Notes under the pieces: model-generated
The model's input: the letters and a program-made list of their open reading frames with translations, nothing else
What the model was told of the DNA's origin: nothing
Database searches by the model: none
Assembly: GCA_019914945.1 (NCBI GenBank)
Contig: CM034102.1
Coordinates: 11,273,501 to 11,337,500 of the forward strand
DNA from: Typha latifolia
Lineage: Eukaryota > Streptophyta > Magnoliopsida > Poales > Typhaceae
Length of the DNA: 64,000 nt
Reading direction: 5' to 3'
Position numbers and translations under genes: made by a program
Part shown: positions 1 to 11,337 of the stretch, piece by piece
Layout of the letters: each line of letters starts with the position of its first letter
How positions within the stretch are numbered: the first letter of the stretch is position 1

Positions 1-388
1 GTAATCTATAATTAAACAGTAATATCTAAATATAAATATCTCATTAAGGGCACTAAGTAAGTTTACCCCCCTCTCACTGTTACTCAAGTGTCACTTGGAA
101 ATATCCTATTTCCTTTTTCTCCCTCTACAAATCCAAAAGGCAAAGCAAGTGGGCTTTGATATGTCTTCCACTGAAGGTTTTGACTTGAAGCATGGGCAAT
201 ATCACATGACCACACTTGCAGTGTAGAAATAAAAGGCATCTTGTTCCCACAAATTGCCCAACTTGATCCAAGATTTATACAAATATAAAAATATATCTAT
301 TGGATTCCCTCAAGAGGTCTAATGTCCTTTTCTTGGATGGAGCCATAAATTAGTCTCCTGTGGGTGGAGGCTGACAACAATTATAGCC
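1..388. other. Non-coding flank of tandem unit I
   Basis: AT-rich sequence with no open frame of note on either strand. It lies just beyond the stop codon of the terminal-exon relic and may hold that relic's 3' untranslated region if it was ever expressed. No transposon ends were seen. Confidence 0.4.
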
Positions 389-526
389 CTAATTAAAGTG
401 AAGGTGGTGGGGTGGGAGAAGCCATTTCCCACTTTGCATCTTCTTTAGTGGAAGGACAAATGAAATATTAATGGCATCTATACCTCCATCAATTAAAGCA
501 GTCTCCAATTCAGATGTAGTGGTGAC
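389..526 (-). pseudogene. Terminal-exon relic of unidentified gene, unit I
   Basis: On the minus strand a 45-codon open stretch follows a good splice acceptor (CCTTCAG, bases 527-533) and ends in TAG at 389-391. Its core reads SELETALIDGGIDA and then an NIS-VLP segment. The same core stays open in two other copies, near 3905-4010 and 10025-10131, which argues that it was once coding. I do not recognise the family. It could be the C-terminal exon of a small regulatory protein or an exon captured by a transposon. No convincing upstream coding exon was found, so it is called a relic. Copy I has the longest tail and ends in HHLHFN. Confidence 0.4.
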
Positions 527-1016
527 CTGAAGGATTAGATTATACAAGAAAAAAACGAAAAGAAAAATGGGTGTATGTCTTTTGGGTTTGACGTATAATT
601 AAGAAATTTCACATCTGGAGATAGGGATATAATAATTAACCAATAAGTTAGGGTTTCTGTTGTTAATATTAACTCCATGAATTATTGTTAATTGATTGGA
701 GGGGAGATCTAACATGGTCCTAGAAGGCAATCATTGTAGTCAATGTTTAATAGATTTTTCATCTAAGTCGCAGATTGGGTTTATCTTTTGAATTTGTTTA
801 GCTTATAATTAGTCTACGAGCTTATAATCTCTAGAGGGTTCTGCAAACAAAATTAATCCTATGCTTGAGCTCATCATAGGCAACAATATTGATAAAATGA
901 TATACATAATCGTGTGATATGGAGGAGTTAGAACTTAATTAAAATTGATGATATTAATCCAATGGATTAGCAATTAATTTGTCGGATTAGCAGGCGGCGG
1001 AAGCAACCAAGAGTTC

Positions 1017-1070
1017 ATGCTTTAGGAATTATATTTCCTTCAAGAAGAAGGAAGTGCTGCTTATATATAA
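1017..1070 (-). promoter_or_regulatory. TATA-like box and short leader ORF, unit I
   Basis: On the minus strand TTATATATAA (1061-1070) lies about 40 bp upstream of an ATG at 1017-1019 that opens a 14-codon frame beginning MNSWLLPPP. The ATG and this frame recur at 4545-4547 and 10711-10713 (there beginning MDSWLLPPA), but the TATA string is weaker in those copies. It may mark the start of the transcription unit whose last exon is at 389-526. No splice donor was identified. Confidence 0.3.
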
Positions 1071-1710
1071 AAACCCTTAAAGCAATGACTTGTAAGACTA
1101 TGCCAAAGTATTGCCTTTGACTTGAACTATGGAAAGGATGACAAATACCTCAACAACAGTGAAGAATGTATTAACCTTTCCTTTAGGGTATGGCATGCAA
1201 CAAAATTCCAAGCCCTCTCTCTCTTTCTATCATCTAAATAATTGTAGCTTAAAGTCAAGATATTAAGGCTTGACAAAAGAGCCAAATTACGTGTGCTCAT
1301 GGGAAACTTCATATTAAGCGACATGCCAACGAGTCAATCCTCATTATGATGTTAAAAACTTTTTTTTTATGTTTTTCTAAGAGGTAAAGGTTAAACTCTA
1401 AGCCCTAAACTTCGATGCTATAAACCGGAAACTTAAGTCGCGACCAAATCTTTGAAACTTCTTTAGGAACTCTAGTCATATTTAGTAATTAAATATAAAT
1501 TATGTGTATTTTATTATAATAAAATATATATCTACGGTCGAAAAATATAAACACTCAATTTTATATATTTAAATTTAAAAATTAAATATAATTAAATTAC
1601 AAAAGCAACAGTGTATTTTATACAAACTTTTTTTTCTTTTTGCACTTAGGATTTTAGTTTCATGCCAAATGTGAAGTAGGTTGGGAGGCCAAATTTCTTC
1701 AGCTATAGCT

Positions 1711-1712
<2 letters not shown>

Positions 1713-1769
<57 letters not shown>
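1713..1769. repeat. (AT)n microsatellite
   Basis: Uninterrupted AT dinucleotide run of 57 bp inside unit I. The run is absent at the equivalent place in units II and III, so it grew after the units were duplicated. Confidence 0.97.
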
Positions 1770-1772
<3 letters not shown>

Positions 1773-2210
1773 TGACTATTTAAAGACAAATCTTTAGTGG
1801 ATTTGGAGAAGAATGGAGTATTGACTTTTTCACCAGCCAACCATTTCTTGGGTCCAAATGCTTGATTCCAAAATAAATGGACGTCATTCCTTTGACATTA
1901 TCAACCCTGCATGAAGACTTGAAAGCTTTGTTTCTATAATTTTAAAGCAAATGGTCAATATGATTATCTACTGAAAATGATTTCGAATAGGAGATAAACA
2001 TAATATTCTCAAACATTACAAAGTATTTGTATTTTGAAATATAGAAGGTGTTTGAAGTAGGTCTGATCTTGACTCATGGACCACTAACAGTTAACTAGAA
2101 TTGGTAGTTGAATGTACAACTACCTTTCTAGATAATTGCTTTAAAGCTTTGGACTTTATGACCCAATTGAAGATACCAATCTTTTGAGTCATCTTAAAGC
2201 TAGTATTTTA

Positions 2211-2214
<4 letters not shown>

Positions 2215-2285
<71 letters not shown>
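2215..2285. repeat. (GA)n microsatellite
   Basis: Uninterrupted GA run of about 71 bp. The related position near 22715 has only a few GA units, so this is a local expansion. Confidence 0.97.
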
Positions 2286-2288
<3 letters not shown>

Positions 2289-2420
2289 ATATAACTTAGG
2301 ACAATTGAGTCAGCCTTCCTATAAAATAAACAGACAACTATACTCTCTCTAGTAGAAAATTCATCAAATATTAATCTCAAAACATCTCTGCATTTAGTTT
2401 CATATTCCAGGTACAACGAA

Positions 2421-3905
2421 TATGAGTTGAGATTTACCTATCTATCTTGATTTTTAAATTAGTATCTATATTTAAATAGTGAATGCAACTATTTATATAG
2501 GTTAAAAATAGCATTTGAGTATAAAATTTAATTATGTTTACTATTTTAATTAATATCCTTATAAAATGTAACTAAGTTCACTGTCCTGATTATTATTTGT
2601 ATAAAACGAAATTAGTAGATATGATAACTAAGTTTACTATCAGTTTAATATTTGTATTTATTATATATATATATAAATATAATTTTATAATATCCGAGCC
2701 GTTTCAAGTTCTCTCGCTAATACTATGGAAATAGAATTCTATAAGGTTTGCCAATTTTGGTTGTTGTCTTAAGTTGAAAAATAAATAAGAAATAATATGG
2801 AAGTGTGTATTATTTTTAATTCTCTCTTATTGTTATAAAATAAAACCCAAAATCAATATAGCAGCCGCATATTTTTGTGCAAATAGAATGAGTTTAAAAC
2901 AATCAAAATTTAATAACCTAGCCATAATCAAAGACAAATAAATTATGTGAAACCTCTAACATGAGGTAAAACTCACTGGATCACTTTATTAAATTACAAA
3001 TAAGAAAAACAATCAAATAAGAGGACTAATACTTCACACGAGAATAAGAACAATTTTATTAGAGATGTTCAATTTCACAAAATATTTCCCCCTTTTAAGA
3101 ATGGCATGCACAAAATTTTCTCTTCCTTCTTCGAGATAAATTCCACAAGCTCTCTAAGAAATCATTCTCTTTCTCATTTAAAAGTTAGTCTTTTTTTTTA
3201 ACTAATCTAACTTCATTAGAATAAATCCTAGCCTTCTTTTTATTTCTCTACTTTTTCTCTTTCACTTAAGTGGGTGGATCTCACTCTCACATAATGTGGA
3301 ATGCTCAAATCCAACAAAATCTTTTCCTCCCACTTTATGTGGGGGCTCTATTAAGTCTGTCTTGACCATACAAACTTTATATTTTTATTTTTTATCATCA
3401 TATTTGACTCGCTGTTAGAATATGCATTTTCTTATGATATAATAATTTTCCTATATGACATACCAGTTTTAATGATACCTCAATACAAGTTACAAGGTCT
3501 ATCATGGTGCTTGGAATTTCTCCTCTAACTTTATAAATGGAATAAGCGAGTTTAGGATTTGATTGTCGAGATTAATCATACTGCTTTACCTGCCATGCCA
3601 TCGGTGAAAAACTAAAGCAAGTAAGAAAAGATGCAACTTGACTGTGATCCTCTTTATTATTTTATTACAAAATTAACTTAAAAAGCAGCTATAAAAGATA
3701 ATATAAACTGGAAAGGATCAGATATATACATATATATTTTTAAAGAGTCCGCATTATGTTGAACTACTCAAGTAGCAATATTTTTTTATAATATCCGAGG
3801 CATATCATGCGATCTTCTCCTCTTTATCTCTTCAATAATATGAAAATAGAATTCTACGCTACTAATATGAGGTCTCTCAATTTTGATTAGATTGTCTTAT
3901 GATAA
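2421..3905 (-). repeat. LTR-array family A, copy 1 (Copia-type)
   Basis: Block repeated at 9010-10020, 28761-30279 and 32263-34200. It contains strings resembling the reverse complement of an initiator-Met tRNA primer-binding site next to 'tggaaatagaattcta' (about 2715-2730 and again near 3836-3848), so it reads in minus orientation as LTR, primer site, leader, then LTR again. Bases 2938-3905 are almost identical to 9049-10016, with only a few differences by eye. A Copia pol relic follows a related LTR at 34.2 kb, which is why the family is assigned to Copia. Confidence 0.6.
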
Positions 3906-4010
3906 AAGTACTTATTTAAAGCAGTCTTCTTTGGTGGAAGGACTAATGAGATATTAGCGGCATCTATACCTCCATCAATTAAAGCAGTCTCCAATTCAGA
4001 TGTGGTGCCT
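3905..4010 (-). pseudogene. Terminal-exon relic, unit II
   Basis: Second copy of the conserved exon, reading GTTSELETALIDGGIDAAN and then ISLVLPPKK on the minus strand, preceded by an AG acceptor (CCTTCAAG). After the core the frame runs into the LTR-array junction, so the original tail is lost. Product unknown. Confidence 0.4.
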
Positions 4011-4728
4011 TGAAGGATTAGATTATATACATACATACATATATTAACTCCACATCTAGAGATAGGGCTATAATAATTAATCAAGAAGTTAGGGTTGCTG
4101 TTGTTGATACTAACTCCACTATAAGAAATCCTATGGACAGGTCTTACTGACCCATGATGAAGATCACTGGTTTGAATCCACTGTGAATGTTAGGGTCAAT
4201 ATTTAATATATTTTTCACCTAAGCACAATATACACATAGATTGGATTCCTCGTGATTTTTTTTCTAGGAGGGTTAGTCTAGTTATCCTGTTTAGCTTATG
4301 ATTAATTTACGAGCTCATAATCTTGAAGGTATTTAAGTTAGTTTTGCAAATGACATTAAACCGACATTTTTTTTTCTCTTTTTGCTATCTATAAGATCGT
4401 CACTTAGTATGTATGCCAGAAACTATGTGCGCTATGGAGGAGTTGGAGCTTGATTAAAAATTATGATAGGTGGGAAAGAAGAACATTAATTCAATGGATT
4501 TGCAATTAATTTGTCAGATTAGCTGGAGGAAGCAACCAAGAGTCCATGCTTTAGGCATATATTTCCTTGTAGAAGAAGGAAGTGCTTATTGTAAAAACCT
4601 TAGTAATGACTTGTAAGACTATGCCAAAGTATTGCCTTTGACTTGAACTATGGAAGGGATGACAAGAACCTCAACAACAGAGAAGAAAGTATTAACCTTT
4701 CCTTTAGGGTATGACATGGAACAAAATT

Positions 4729-4779
<51 letters not shown>

Positions 4780-5330
4780 TAATTGCAGCTTAAAGTCAAG
4801 ACTTATAAGGCTTGACAAAAGAGCCAAATTACGGGTGCTCATGGGAAACTTTATATTAAGCGACACGGTTGGTGAGTCAAATCTTGTGCAGTCCACGTAC
4901 TACCGAGTCAACCCTCGTAACAGGGTTAAAAACTGTCTTTTCTAGGAGGTAGGGAGACAGGGGCGATCAAATAGACTAAACTCTAAACCCTAAATTTAGA
5001 TACTATAAACCCTAAACTTGGTGGCGTTTGATTTGAGTCCAGAGCTAGTCCCAAAAAGTTCGTTAGGGAATTCTAGTCATATTCAGAAACCAAATATATC
5101 TTATGATTTCATATAATAAAATATACATTGAGGGTAGAAAAGTATATACAGTCAATTTTATATGTTAAATTAAAAAATTAAATACAATTAAATTACAAAA
5201 GCGATGATGCATTTTATATAAATACTGTTAACCACATTAATAGTCAGATTTTTAATTTCATGCCAAATGTGAAGTAGGTATGGAGGCCAAATTTCTTCAG
5301 TTATAGCTCAAGATCTGATTCATTGACTCT
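4011..5330. other. Body of tandem unit II
   Basis: Parallel to 527-1700 of unit I and 10130-11290 of unit III. It has the ATG leader (4545-4547) and telomere-like AAACCCT strings near 4980-5025. Similarity to unit I stops at about 5328, where foreign sequence begins. No complete gene was seen. Confidence 0.5.
4734..4771. repeat. (CT)n microsatellite
   Basis: Run of 38 bp of CT inside the unit II leader region. Unit I has a short CT run here and unit III has none, giving a length-variable site among the three copies. Confidence 0.95.
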
Positions 5331-6179
5331 TAGGTTATTTGCACCAAAAATCTACTTTGTTTTCGATTTTGCAAGGCAGGGTTATTTTCAGTTTCCCTTG
5401 TATTTTTAGTTTTTTTTTCATATTTTTCTTCCAACTTTGCCATTTCTATACTCGAGTATGGTGACCCATTTGAATAGACCGTAATTAATGACTTTGAATA
5501 AAAAAAGTCATTTTTTTCATTTTCTTCCTTCGTACTTAAAGAACAAAATAGAGTTTTGCTTCGGAATATAAGTTGTAGTCATCATCTTCTTCTACTCTAC
5601 GATTTTCGCTTCACAATCAAGTGACTCCCCTAAATCTCATCTAGGGTTTCATCAAAAGCTATTCTTTATCACTGGTAAGCAAGCTAGATCTTCCGCTCTA
5701 ATTTTTTGACTAGTTATTTTGCATTCTCACTATCAGTATTGTTCTATTATTTAGCATTGCTAATATATGTATAAGGGTGTTGATATTGATATTTAGTAAC
5801 ATTGTTTAGTTATATTGCAATGTTTTGAGGTTATTGTTTAAATTTTTTTCTCTTAAATTTTTCTCAGAGTTCGTCATTTTTGTCTGTATTCTACAGTGAG
5901 GATTTTTCTAGTTTGTAAGGATTTATGAAGCCATTTATTGAGAAAGCTCTCTTGATTTTGTGGGACCATTTTAGTTTGTACAGTTAAATTTACCAAAGTT
6001 TAGTGACAAAATTCATCCTTGTTATTTTGGTTTCACAGTTTATTGATAATATACGTCCTTGTTATTTAGGTTTCGTAGTTTATTGACAACATTCTTCCTT
6101 TTTATTTTGGTTTCATAGCTTATTAACAAAATTGCAACTTGTTATTTTGGTTTCGTAGTTTGTTGTGGATTTAGATATG
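5331..6179. other. Unclassified AT-rich segment
   Basis: No coding frame recognised. It contains a 40-bp minisatellite at its right end and joins, on the right, a fragment related to the end of the long LTRs found at 57.3-60.4 kb. It could be a diverged part of such an LTR. Confidence 0.35.
5997..6160 (+). repeat. 40-bp minisatellite, four copies
   Basis: Units start at 5997, 6037, 6077 and 6117, each beginning AGTTTA or AGCTTA and ending near GGTTTC. The copies differ by several substitutions and have no length change, so the array is fairly old. Confidence 0.9.
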
Positions 6180-6345
6180 GATATGTTAATAAGTTTAATT
6201 TGATGATGTCATATTTTATTTTGTGATAGATAATGTGAGCATAAGGGTTTATCTATGCGTTACGAGCCTCGCCAGACCTGTCGCGTGCGCCGCACATGTC
6301 GTGTGAGCGCGTGGGCGTGCACATGCCCGTGTCGGGCGGGGGCGA
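6180..6345 (+). repeat. Fragment of a long-LTR terminus
   Basis: Contains ATTTGATGATGTCAT followed by a GC-rich stretch ending CGTGTCGGGCGGGGGCG. The reverse complement of 57265-57400 has the same two blocks in the same order, so this is an end fragment of the same LTR family. It stops within a few bases of the Gypsy LTR at 6354. Confidence 0.65.
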
Positions 6346-6353
6346 CAGGACGG

Positions 6354-7118
6354 TGATACGGTAAGGAACTTCCTTTTCAATATCTAGTTAAGTTGTAGGA
6401 AGCAATTTGCGCAATCGAGGGAAAATATTCACCAATATTCTTTCGTAATAAGATAATTACGAAACCAATGGTGGTCGATCCGTAACTTTTTAATCTACGT
6501 TTTTGGTAGTTACATCCTTCACAGATTCGGACTGAAACTGGGACGAAAACACGATAGAGTGGGGATGATAGTGGTGGTGACGGGTGAAGATGATGGTAGG
6601 GTTATGGATGATAATGGAGATGTGGGTGGATGGTTAATGTAGTTTAAGGGATAAGGATAAAGGGGGAAAAGTGGCCGAGATTCCAAGGAGGAGGGAGGAT
6701 GTGATAGACAAGGGAGATTAGAAGATAGACGAGACCTTGCCAACGGTAGAGGTGGCTAGTTGGTGAAGAGGGAGGAGGGAGAAGATAAAAACTAATATTT
6801 ATTAATCATAATGATTTTGGCTGCCATTCACACCTTTATAGAGGCTAGTCAACAAGCCAAAATAATAATTATTAACCCTAATTATTAACCCTAATTTTGT
6901 GGATGCGAACTAATGCAGGTGTTTGCACGTAGGCGTTCGAATGCGTCCGACTGCATTCTAATGCATATTTTGCATTCTCTATTTTTGCGAACTAATGTAG
7001 GCGTTCGCAAAGGCATTCGAACACGCCCCCTTCCGCGTTTGAATGCGACCTACAGAAAGTTTATTTTTATGAAAATAAATAACTAACGCAATAAAAAAGA
7101 CTCTAGCAAGGTGTATCA
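6354..7118 (-). repeat. Gypsy LTR family G2, copy 1 (3' LTR)
   Basis: Starts TGATACGG and ends GTGTATCA, giving a 6-bp terminal inverted repeat with TG...CA ends. It is followed directly by the end of a Gypsy polyprotein read on the minus strand, so this is the 3' LTR of a minus-strand element. It carries several GCGTTCGAATGC-like motifs between 6940 and 7045. Its right half matches 8320-8750. Confidence 0.75.
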
Positions 7119-7832
7119 GCCCACCACGCTTCCCCCACCTTGTCCTCAAGGTGTAAAGTCGGGGAAACACTCCAAGATATCCGTCTCTAGCTCCCATGTT
7201 GCCTTGTCAGATGATTTGCCAAGCCATTAGACTAGGACCTCCATCTCCAATCTGGTACCATGACGTCGTCGGCGCTTAGCAAGTACATGAACTGGCTCCA
7301 CAATTTTTGTCTCCTTCAATGGCTCCGGTAGAACTGATCCCACGACCTGATGATCACCAATCTGCTCTCTCAGCAACGAAACATGGAAGACCATATGTAT
7401 TCTTGACCCCTTAGGCAGCTCCAAGCGATATGCAACCTGATCGATACGTTCTAACACCCGAAATGGACCGAAGTAGCGATGTGCTAACTTCTGGTTTCGT
7501 ATCCGATGCAAGGTCACATGTCGGTACGATTGCACCCTCATGAACACTCAACTACCGATGTCAAACTCCTGCTTTCAATGGCTGCTATCATGAACTTGCT
7601 TCATGCGATTTTGAGCAAGTTTAAGATGAGCACGAAACTTTTTCAATGTGGCGTCTCTATCCATCAATGCCAAGTCCACCTCTGTTCGATCTGTAGATAA
7701 CACTGGGATTATAGGCGCGTAATGTCGGAGCCGTGCGCCCATACATCACCTCGAATGGAGTTATGCCAATACTGTTATGGTGGGCGGTGTTATAAGACCA
7801 CTCCACTCATGGTAAGAACTCCAACTATCGTC
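7119..7832 (-). pseudogene. Ty3/Gypsy pol 3' end (integrase C-terminus and chromodomain-like tail), degenerate
   Basis: The minus-strand frame at 7227-7547 shows the conserved Gypsy integrase tail: NQKLAHRYFGPFRVLERI, then VAYRLELP, then HMVFHVSLLR. Downstream the frame ends in a VLVQWL-type chromodomain-like segment and the usual tail near the polypurine tract. In an intact element this part of integrase contacts chromatin and guides integration. Only this end of pol is left. The upstream part is interrupted by the second LTR at 7833, and stops occur in the 7550-7832 section. No catalytic core, reverse transcriptase or protease remains. Confidence 0.8.
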
Positions 7833-8750
7833 TGATACGATCTCCCCTTAGGCCAAGGCTCGATCTATCCCGAGTTTCAGATTTGAACAGCATCTGACAC
7901 GGAACTTTAAAAATAGATCATGAAATTTTGATATATTGAAGCCCTAGAAAAGAACTTTCCAATAAATCTAGTTTCAGGCAAATTGGACGGTGGGATCTTG
8001 AGATATCGTCCGATCAGTAGACGAATATCAGGGAGTCCATCTTTGGATTTGTGGATGGAGGCATGAGATCCTTGATGATGGTGGAGGATGGTGGACCGGC
8101 GATAATGGGGTGGCACCGGTGAGTAAGTGGAGGTGGAAGGGTTATGGATGATGGAAGGGTTAGGGCAAAGTGATAGATAGATTGGAAGAAGGAGGAGGAG
8201 TGGGCCGCCCCCTAAGGGACTAAGGTAAGGGAGGCTAGAAGCGGCGACGCTAGAGAACGAGAAAATGGGAGAGAAGAAGATGAAGGGGACAAGGCAAAAC
8301 TCAATTCATTCAATAATGATTTCATGGTTGCCATCCACACCTTTAGAGTCTAACCAAACAATTCAAAAATGACAATTATTAACCCTAAAATAAGATTTTT
8401 GCTGATCGCGTTCGAACGCGCCCGATCGCATTCGAATGCATATTTTGCATTCTCTGTATTTGCAAACCTAATACAGACATTCACAAGCGCGTTCGAATGC
8501 ACTCCATCCACATTTGAACGCGACATTCGAATGCGCTCGATCCCATTCAAATACACATTTCATGTTTTCTATTTTTGCGAACCTAATGCAAGTGTTCATA
8601 AGCGCGTTTGAACGCACTCCATCTGTGTTCGAATGCGACATACAAAAAAATTTTATTTTTTTTATGAAATAAACACTAAAACAAGAATAAAAGACACCGC
8701 TAAAGTGTATCCATGCTCGAGACAACATCGGTGAAGTCCGAATCGTATCA
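7833..8750 (-). repeat. Gypsy LTR family G2, copy 2
   Basis: Starts TGATACGATC and ends AATCGTATCA, a 9-bp near-perfect terminal inverted repeat. Like copy 1 it is followed by a pol tail and polypurine-like tract on its right side, so it is the 3' LTR of a second minus-strand element sitting in the pol of the first. It holds at least six GCGTTCGAACGC-like motifs (8405-8640). Confidence 0.7.
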
Positions 8751-9008
8751 ATCCACCACGTTTTCATACACCTTATCCTCAAGGTGACTCGAGTCAAACT
8801 TGCTATGTTCAGTGGGTCATCCTCAGTCGAGCTTGGATACTTGTACTCCTACTGGCCCAAGGTGGGATTCAGGTCTGTCTACATTGAGTCCACTTGGTCT
8901 CGGGTGGTCGAACTAACTGACTCAATGTCAATTCAGCTATAGAAATCTGCCGATGAGGTCTTTCTTGGGGGTGGTGGTGGTTGACTGTTGTGGAAGGTTG
9001 AGTTTGGC
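8751..9008 (-). pseudogene. Gypsy pol tail relic
   Basis: Short remnant of the polyprotein C-terminus next to the LTR at 7833-8750. The reading on the minus strand shows the same CTTGAGGATAAGGTG string that precedes the polypurine tract in the other Gypsy copies. It is broken by the junction with LTR-array A at about 9009. No functional protein. Confidence 0.55.
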
Positions 9009-9009
9009 A

Positions 9010-10020
9010 AAAAAAAATCAATCAAATAAGAGGACTAATACTTTATTAAATAAATTATGTGAAACCCTCTAACATGAGGTAAAACTCACTGGATCACTTT
9101 ATTAAATCACAACTAAGAAAAACAATCAAATAAGAGGACTAATACTTCACACGAGAATAAGAACAATTTTATTAGAGATGTTCAATTTCACAAAATATTT
9201 CCCCCTTTTAAGAATGGCATGCACAAAATTTTCTCTTCCTTCTTCGAGATAAATTCCACAAGCTCTCTAAGAAATCATTCTCTTTCTCATTTAAAAGTTA
9301 GTCTTTTTTTTTAACTAATCTAACTTCATTAGAATAAATCCTAGCCTTCTTTTTATTTCTCTACTTTTTCTCTTTCACTTAAGTGGGTGGATCTCACTCT
9401 CACATAATGTGGAATGCTCAAATCCAACAAAATCTTTTCCTCCCACTTTATGTGGGGGCTCTATTAAGTCTGTCTTGACCATACAAACTTTATATTTTTA
9501 TTTTTTATCATCATATTTGACTCGCTGTTAGAGTATGCATTTTCTTATGATATAATAATTTTCCTATATGACATACCAGTTTTAATGATACCTCAATACA
9601 AGTTACAAGGTCTATCATGGTGCTTGGAATTTCTCCTCTAACTTTATAAATGGAATAAGCGAGTTTAGGATTTGATTGTCGAGATTAATCATACTGCTTT
9701 ACCTGCCATGCCATCGGTGAAAAACTAAAGCAAGTAAGAAAAGATGCAACTTGACTGTGATCCTCTTTATTATTTTATTACAAAATTAACTTAAAAAGCA
9801 GCTATAAAAGATAATATAAACTGGAAAGGATCAGATATATACATATATATTTTTAAAGAGTCCGCATTATGTTGAACTACTCAAGTAGCAATATGATTTT
9901 ATAATATCCGAGGCATATCATGCGATCTTCTCCTCTTTATCTCTTCAATAATATGAAAATAGAATTCTAGGCTACTAATATGAGGTCTGTCAATTTTGAT
10001 TAGATTGTCTTATGATAAAA
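9010..10020 (-). repeat. LTR-array family A, copy 2
   Basis: Nearly identical to 2938-3905. A 24-bp string (CAATCAAATAAGAGGACTAA and four more bases) appears at 9018-9041 and again at 9124-9148, so the left junction carries a short local duplication. A primer-site-like string lies near 9948-9960. Confidence 0.65.
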
Positions 10021-10024
10021 ATAT

Positions 10025-10131
10025 TTATTTAAAGCAGTCTTCTATAGTGGAAGGACTAATGAGATATTAGTGGCATCTATACCTCCATCAATTAAAGCAG
10101 TCTCCAATTCAGATGTGGTGTCTTGGAGGAT
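10025..10131 (-). pseudogene. Terminal-exon relic, unit III
   Basis: Third copy of the conserved exon: the core TTSELETALIDGGIDATN is open, then ISLVLPL and an in-frame stop (TAG) where units I and II have a Lys codon. The acceptor region is altered (CTCCAAG). Most likely non-functional. Product unknown. Confidence 0.4.
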
Positions 10132-11337
10132 TATATATATATAAAGAAACTGGGTGTAGGGTTTTGGGTAGATCAGGAGTTGACATATAAGAAATTTCAC
10201 ATCTGGAGATAGGGCTATAGTAATTAATCAAGAAGCTATTTAGGGTTGCTGTTGTTGATATTAACTCCACTATAAGAAATCCTATGGACTGTCTTACTGA
10301 CCCATGATAGAGATCACTGGTCTGAATCCACTGTGAATGTTAGGGTTAATATTTAATATATTTTCACCTAAGCACTATATACACATAGATTGGATTCCTC
10401 GTGATCCTTTTTTTTAGAAGGGTTAATCTAATTATCCTGTTTAGTTTATAATTAATTTACGAGATCGTAATCTTGAAGGTATTAAAGTTAGTTTTGTAAA
10501 TGACATTAAACCAACTTCAAATTTTTTTTTTTTTATATTCCTTTTTCTATCCTATCCGTAAGAGCGTCACTTAGTATGTATGCCAGAAACTGTGTGCTAT
10601 GGAGGAGTTAGAGCTTAATTAAAAATTATGATATGTGGGGGAAGAAGAACATTAATTCAATGGATTTGCAATTAATTTGTCGGATTAGCAGGCGGAAGCA
10701 ACCAAGAGTCCATGCTCTAGGAATATATTTCCTTCTAGAACAAGGAAGTGCTAACTTAGTATAAAAACCCTAAGCAATGACTTGTAAGACTATGCCAAAG
10801 TATTGCCTTTGACTTGAACTATGAAAAGGATGACAAATACCTCAACAACAGAGAAGAATGTATTAACCTTTCCTTTAGGGTATGGCATGCAACAAAATTC
10901 CATCGCGTCTAAATAATTGTAGCTTAAAGTCAAGATTCTAAGGCTTGTCAAAGGAGACAAGTTACGTGTGCTCATGGGAAACTTTATATTACGCGACAGG
11001 GTTGGTGAGTCAAATCTTGTGCAGTCCATGTACCAAACGAGTCAACCCTCGTAACAAGGTTAGGAACTATTAGACTATGCTCTAAGCCCTAAACTTAGAT
11101 GCTATAAACCCAAAACTTGAGTCCAGAGCTAGTCGTCCCTAAACTTTGTTAGGAACCCTAATTATGTTTAGTAACTAAATATAAATGACGTGTACTTCGT
11201 ATGTATATTATGTGAATTACGTGTACTTCGTATGTATATTATGTGCACTTTCTTGTAATAAAATAGACAAATAATTTAATAAGAACTACTAATTTTACTC
11301 TCTCATAATTTGATGATCAAGATTAAATAATACTAAA
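10132..11337. other. Body of tandem unit III
   Basis: Matches 4040-5100 of unit II, with the ATG leader at 10711-10713 and no CT microsatellite. Its right end is cut by the Copia element; related sequence resumes near 21.9 kb. A short direct repeat (CTTCGTATGTATATTATGTG, 20 bp) occurs twice near 11196-11250. Confidence 0.5.

Larger units (their letters stand above)
527..2420. other. AT-rich body of tandem unit I
   Basis: Mostly non-coding. Bases 960-1330 recur at about 4490-4910 and 10660-11040, and bases 1640-2420 recur at about 22220-22800. It carries an AT and a GA microsatellite and short AAACCCT-like strings near 1390-1435. A TATA-like box and a short ATG leader lie at 1017-1070. Confidence 0.5.

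Noticed and set aside
2189..2416. Frame with a long SLSL run
   Set aside because: It is a GA microsatellite read on the minus strand.
3887..4084. Full 65-aa frame including the exon relic of unit II as a gene
   Set aside because: The upstream part is beyond the acceptor and the downstream part enters the LTR array; only the core is conserved in the other copies.
4976..5025. AAACCCT-like strings as interstitial telomere repeat (also near 1390 and 11080, and GGTTAGGG at 46739)
   Set aside because: Only one or two imperfect units each, in non-tandem order, and shared by the duplicated units.
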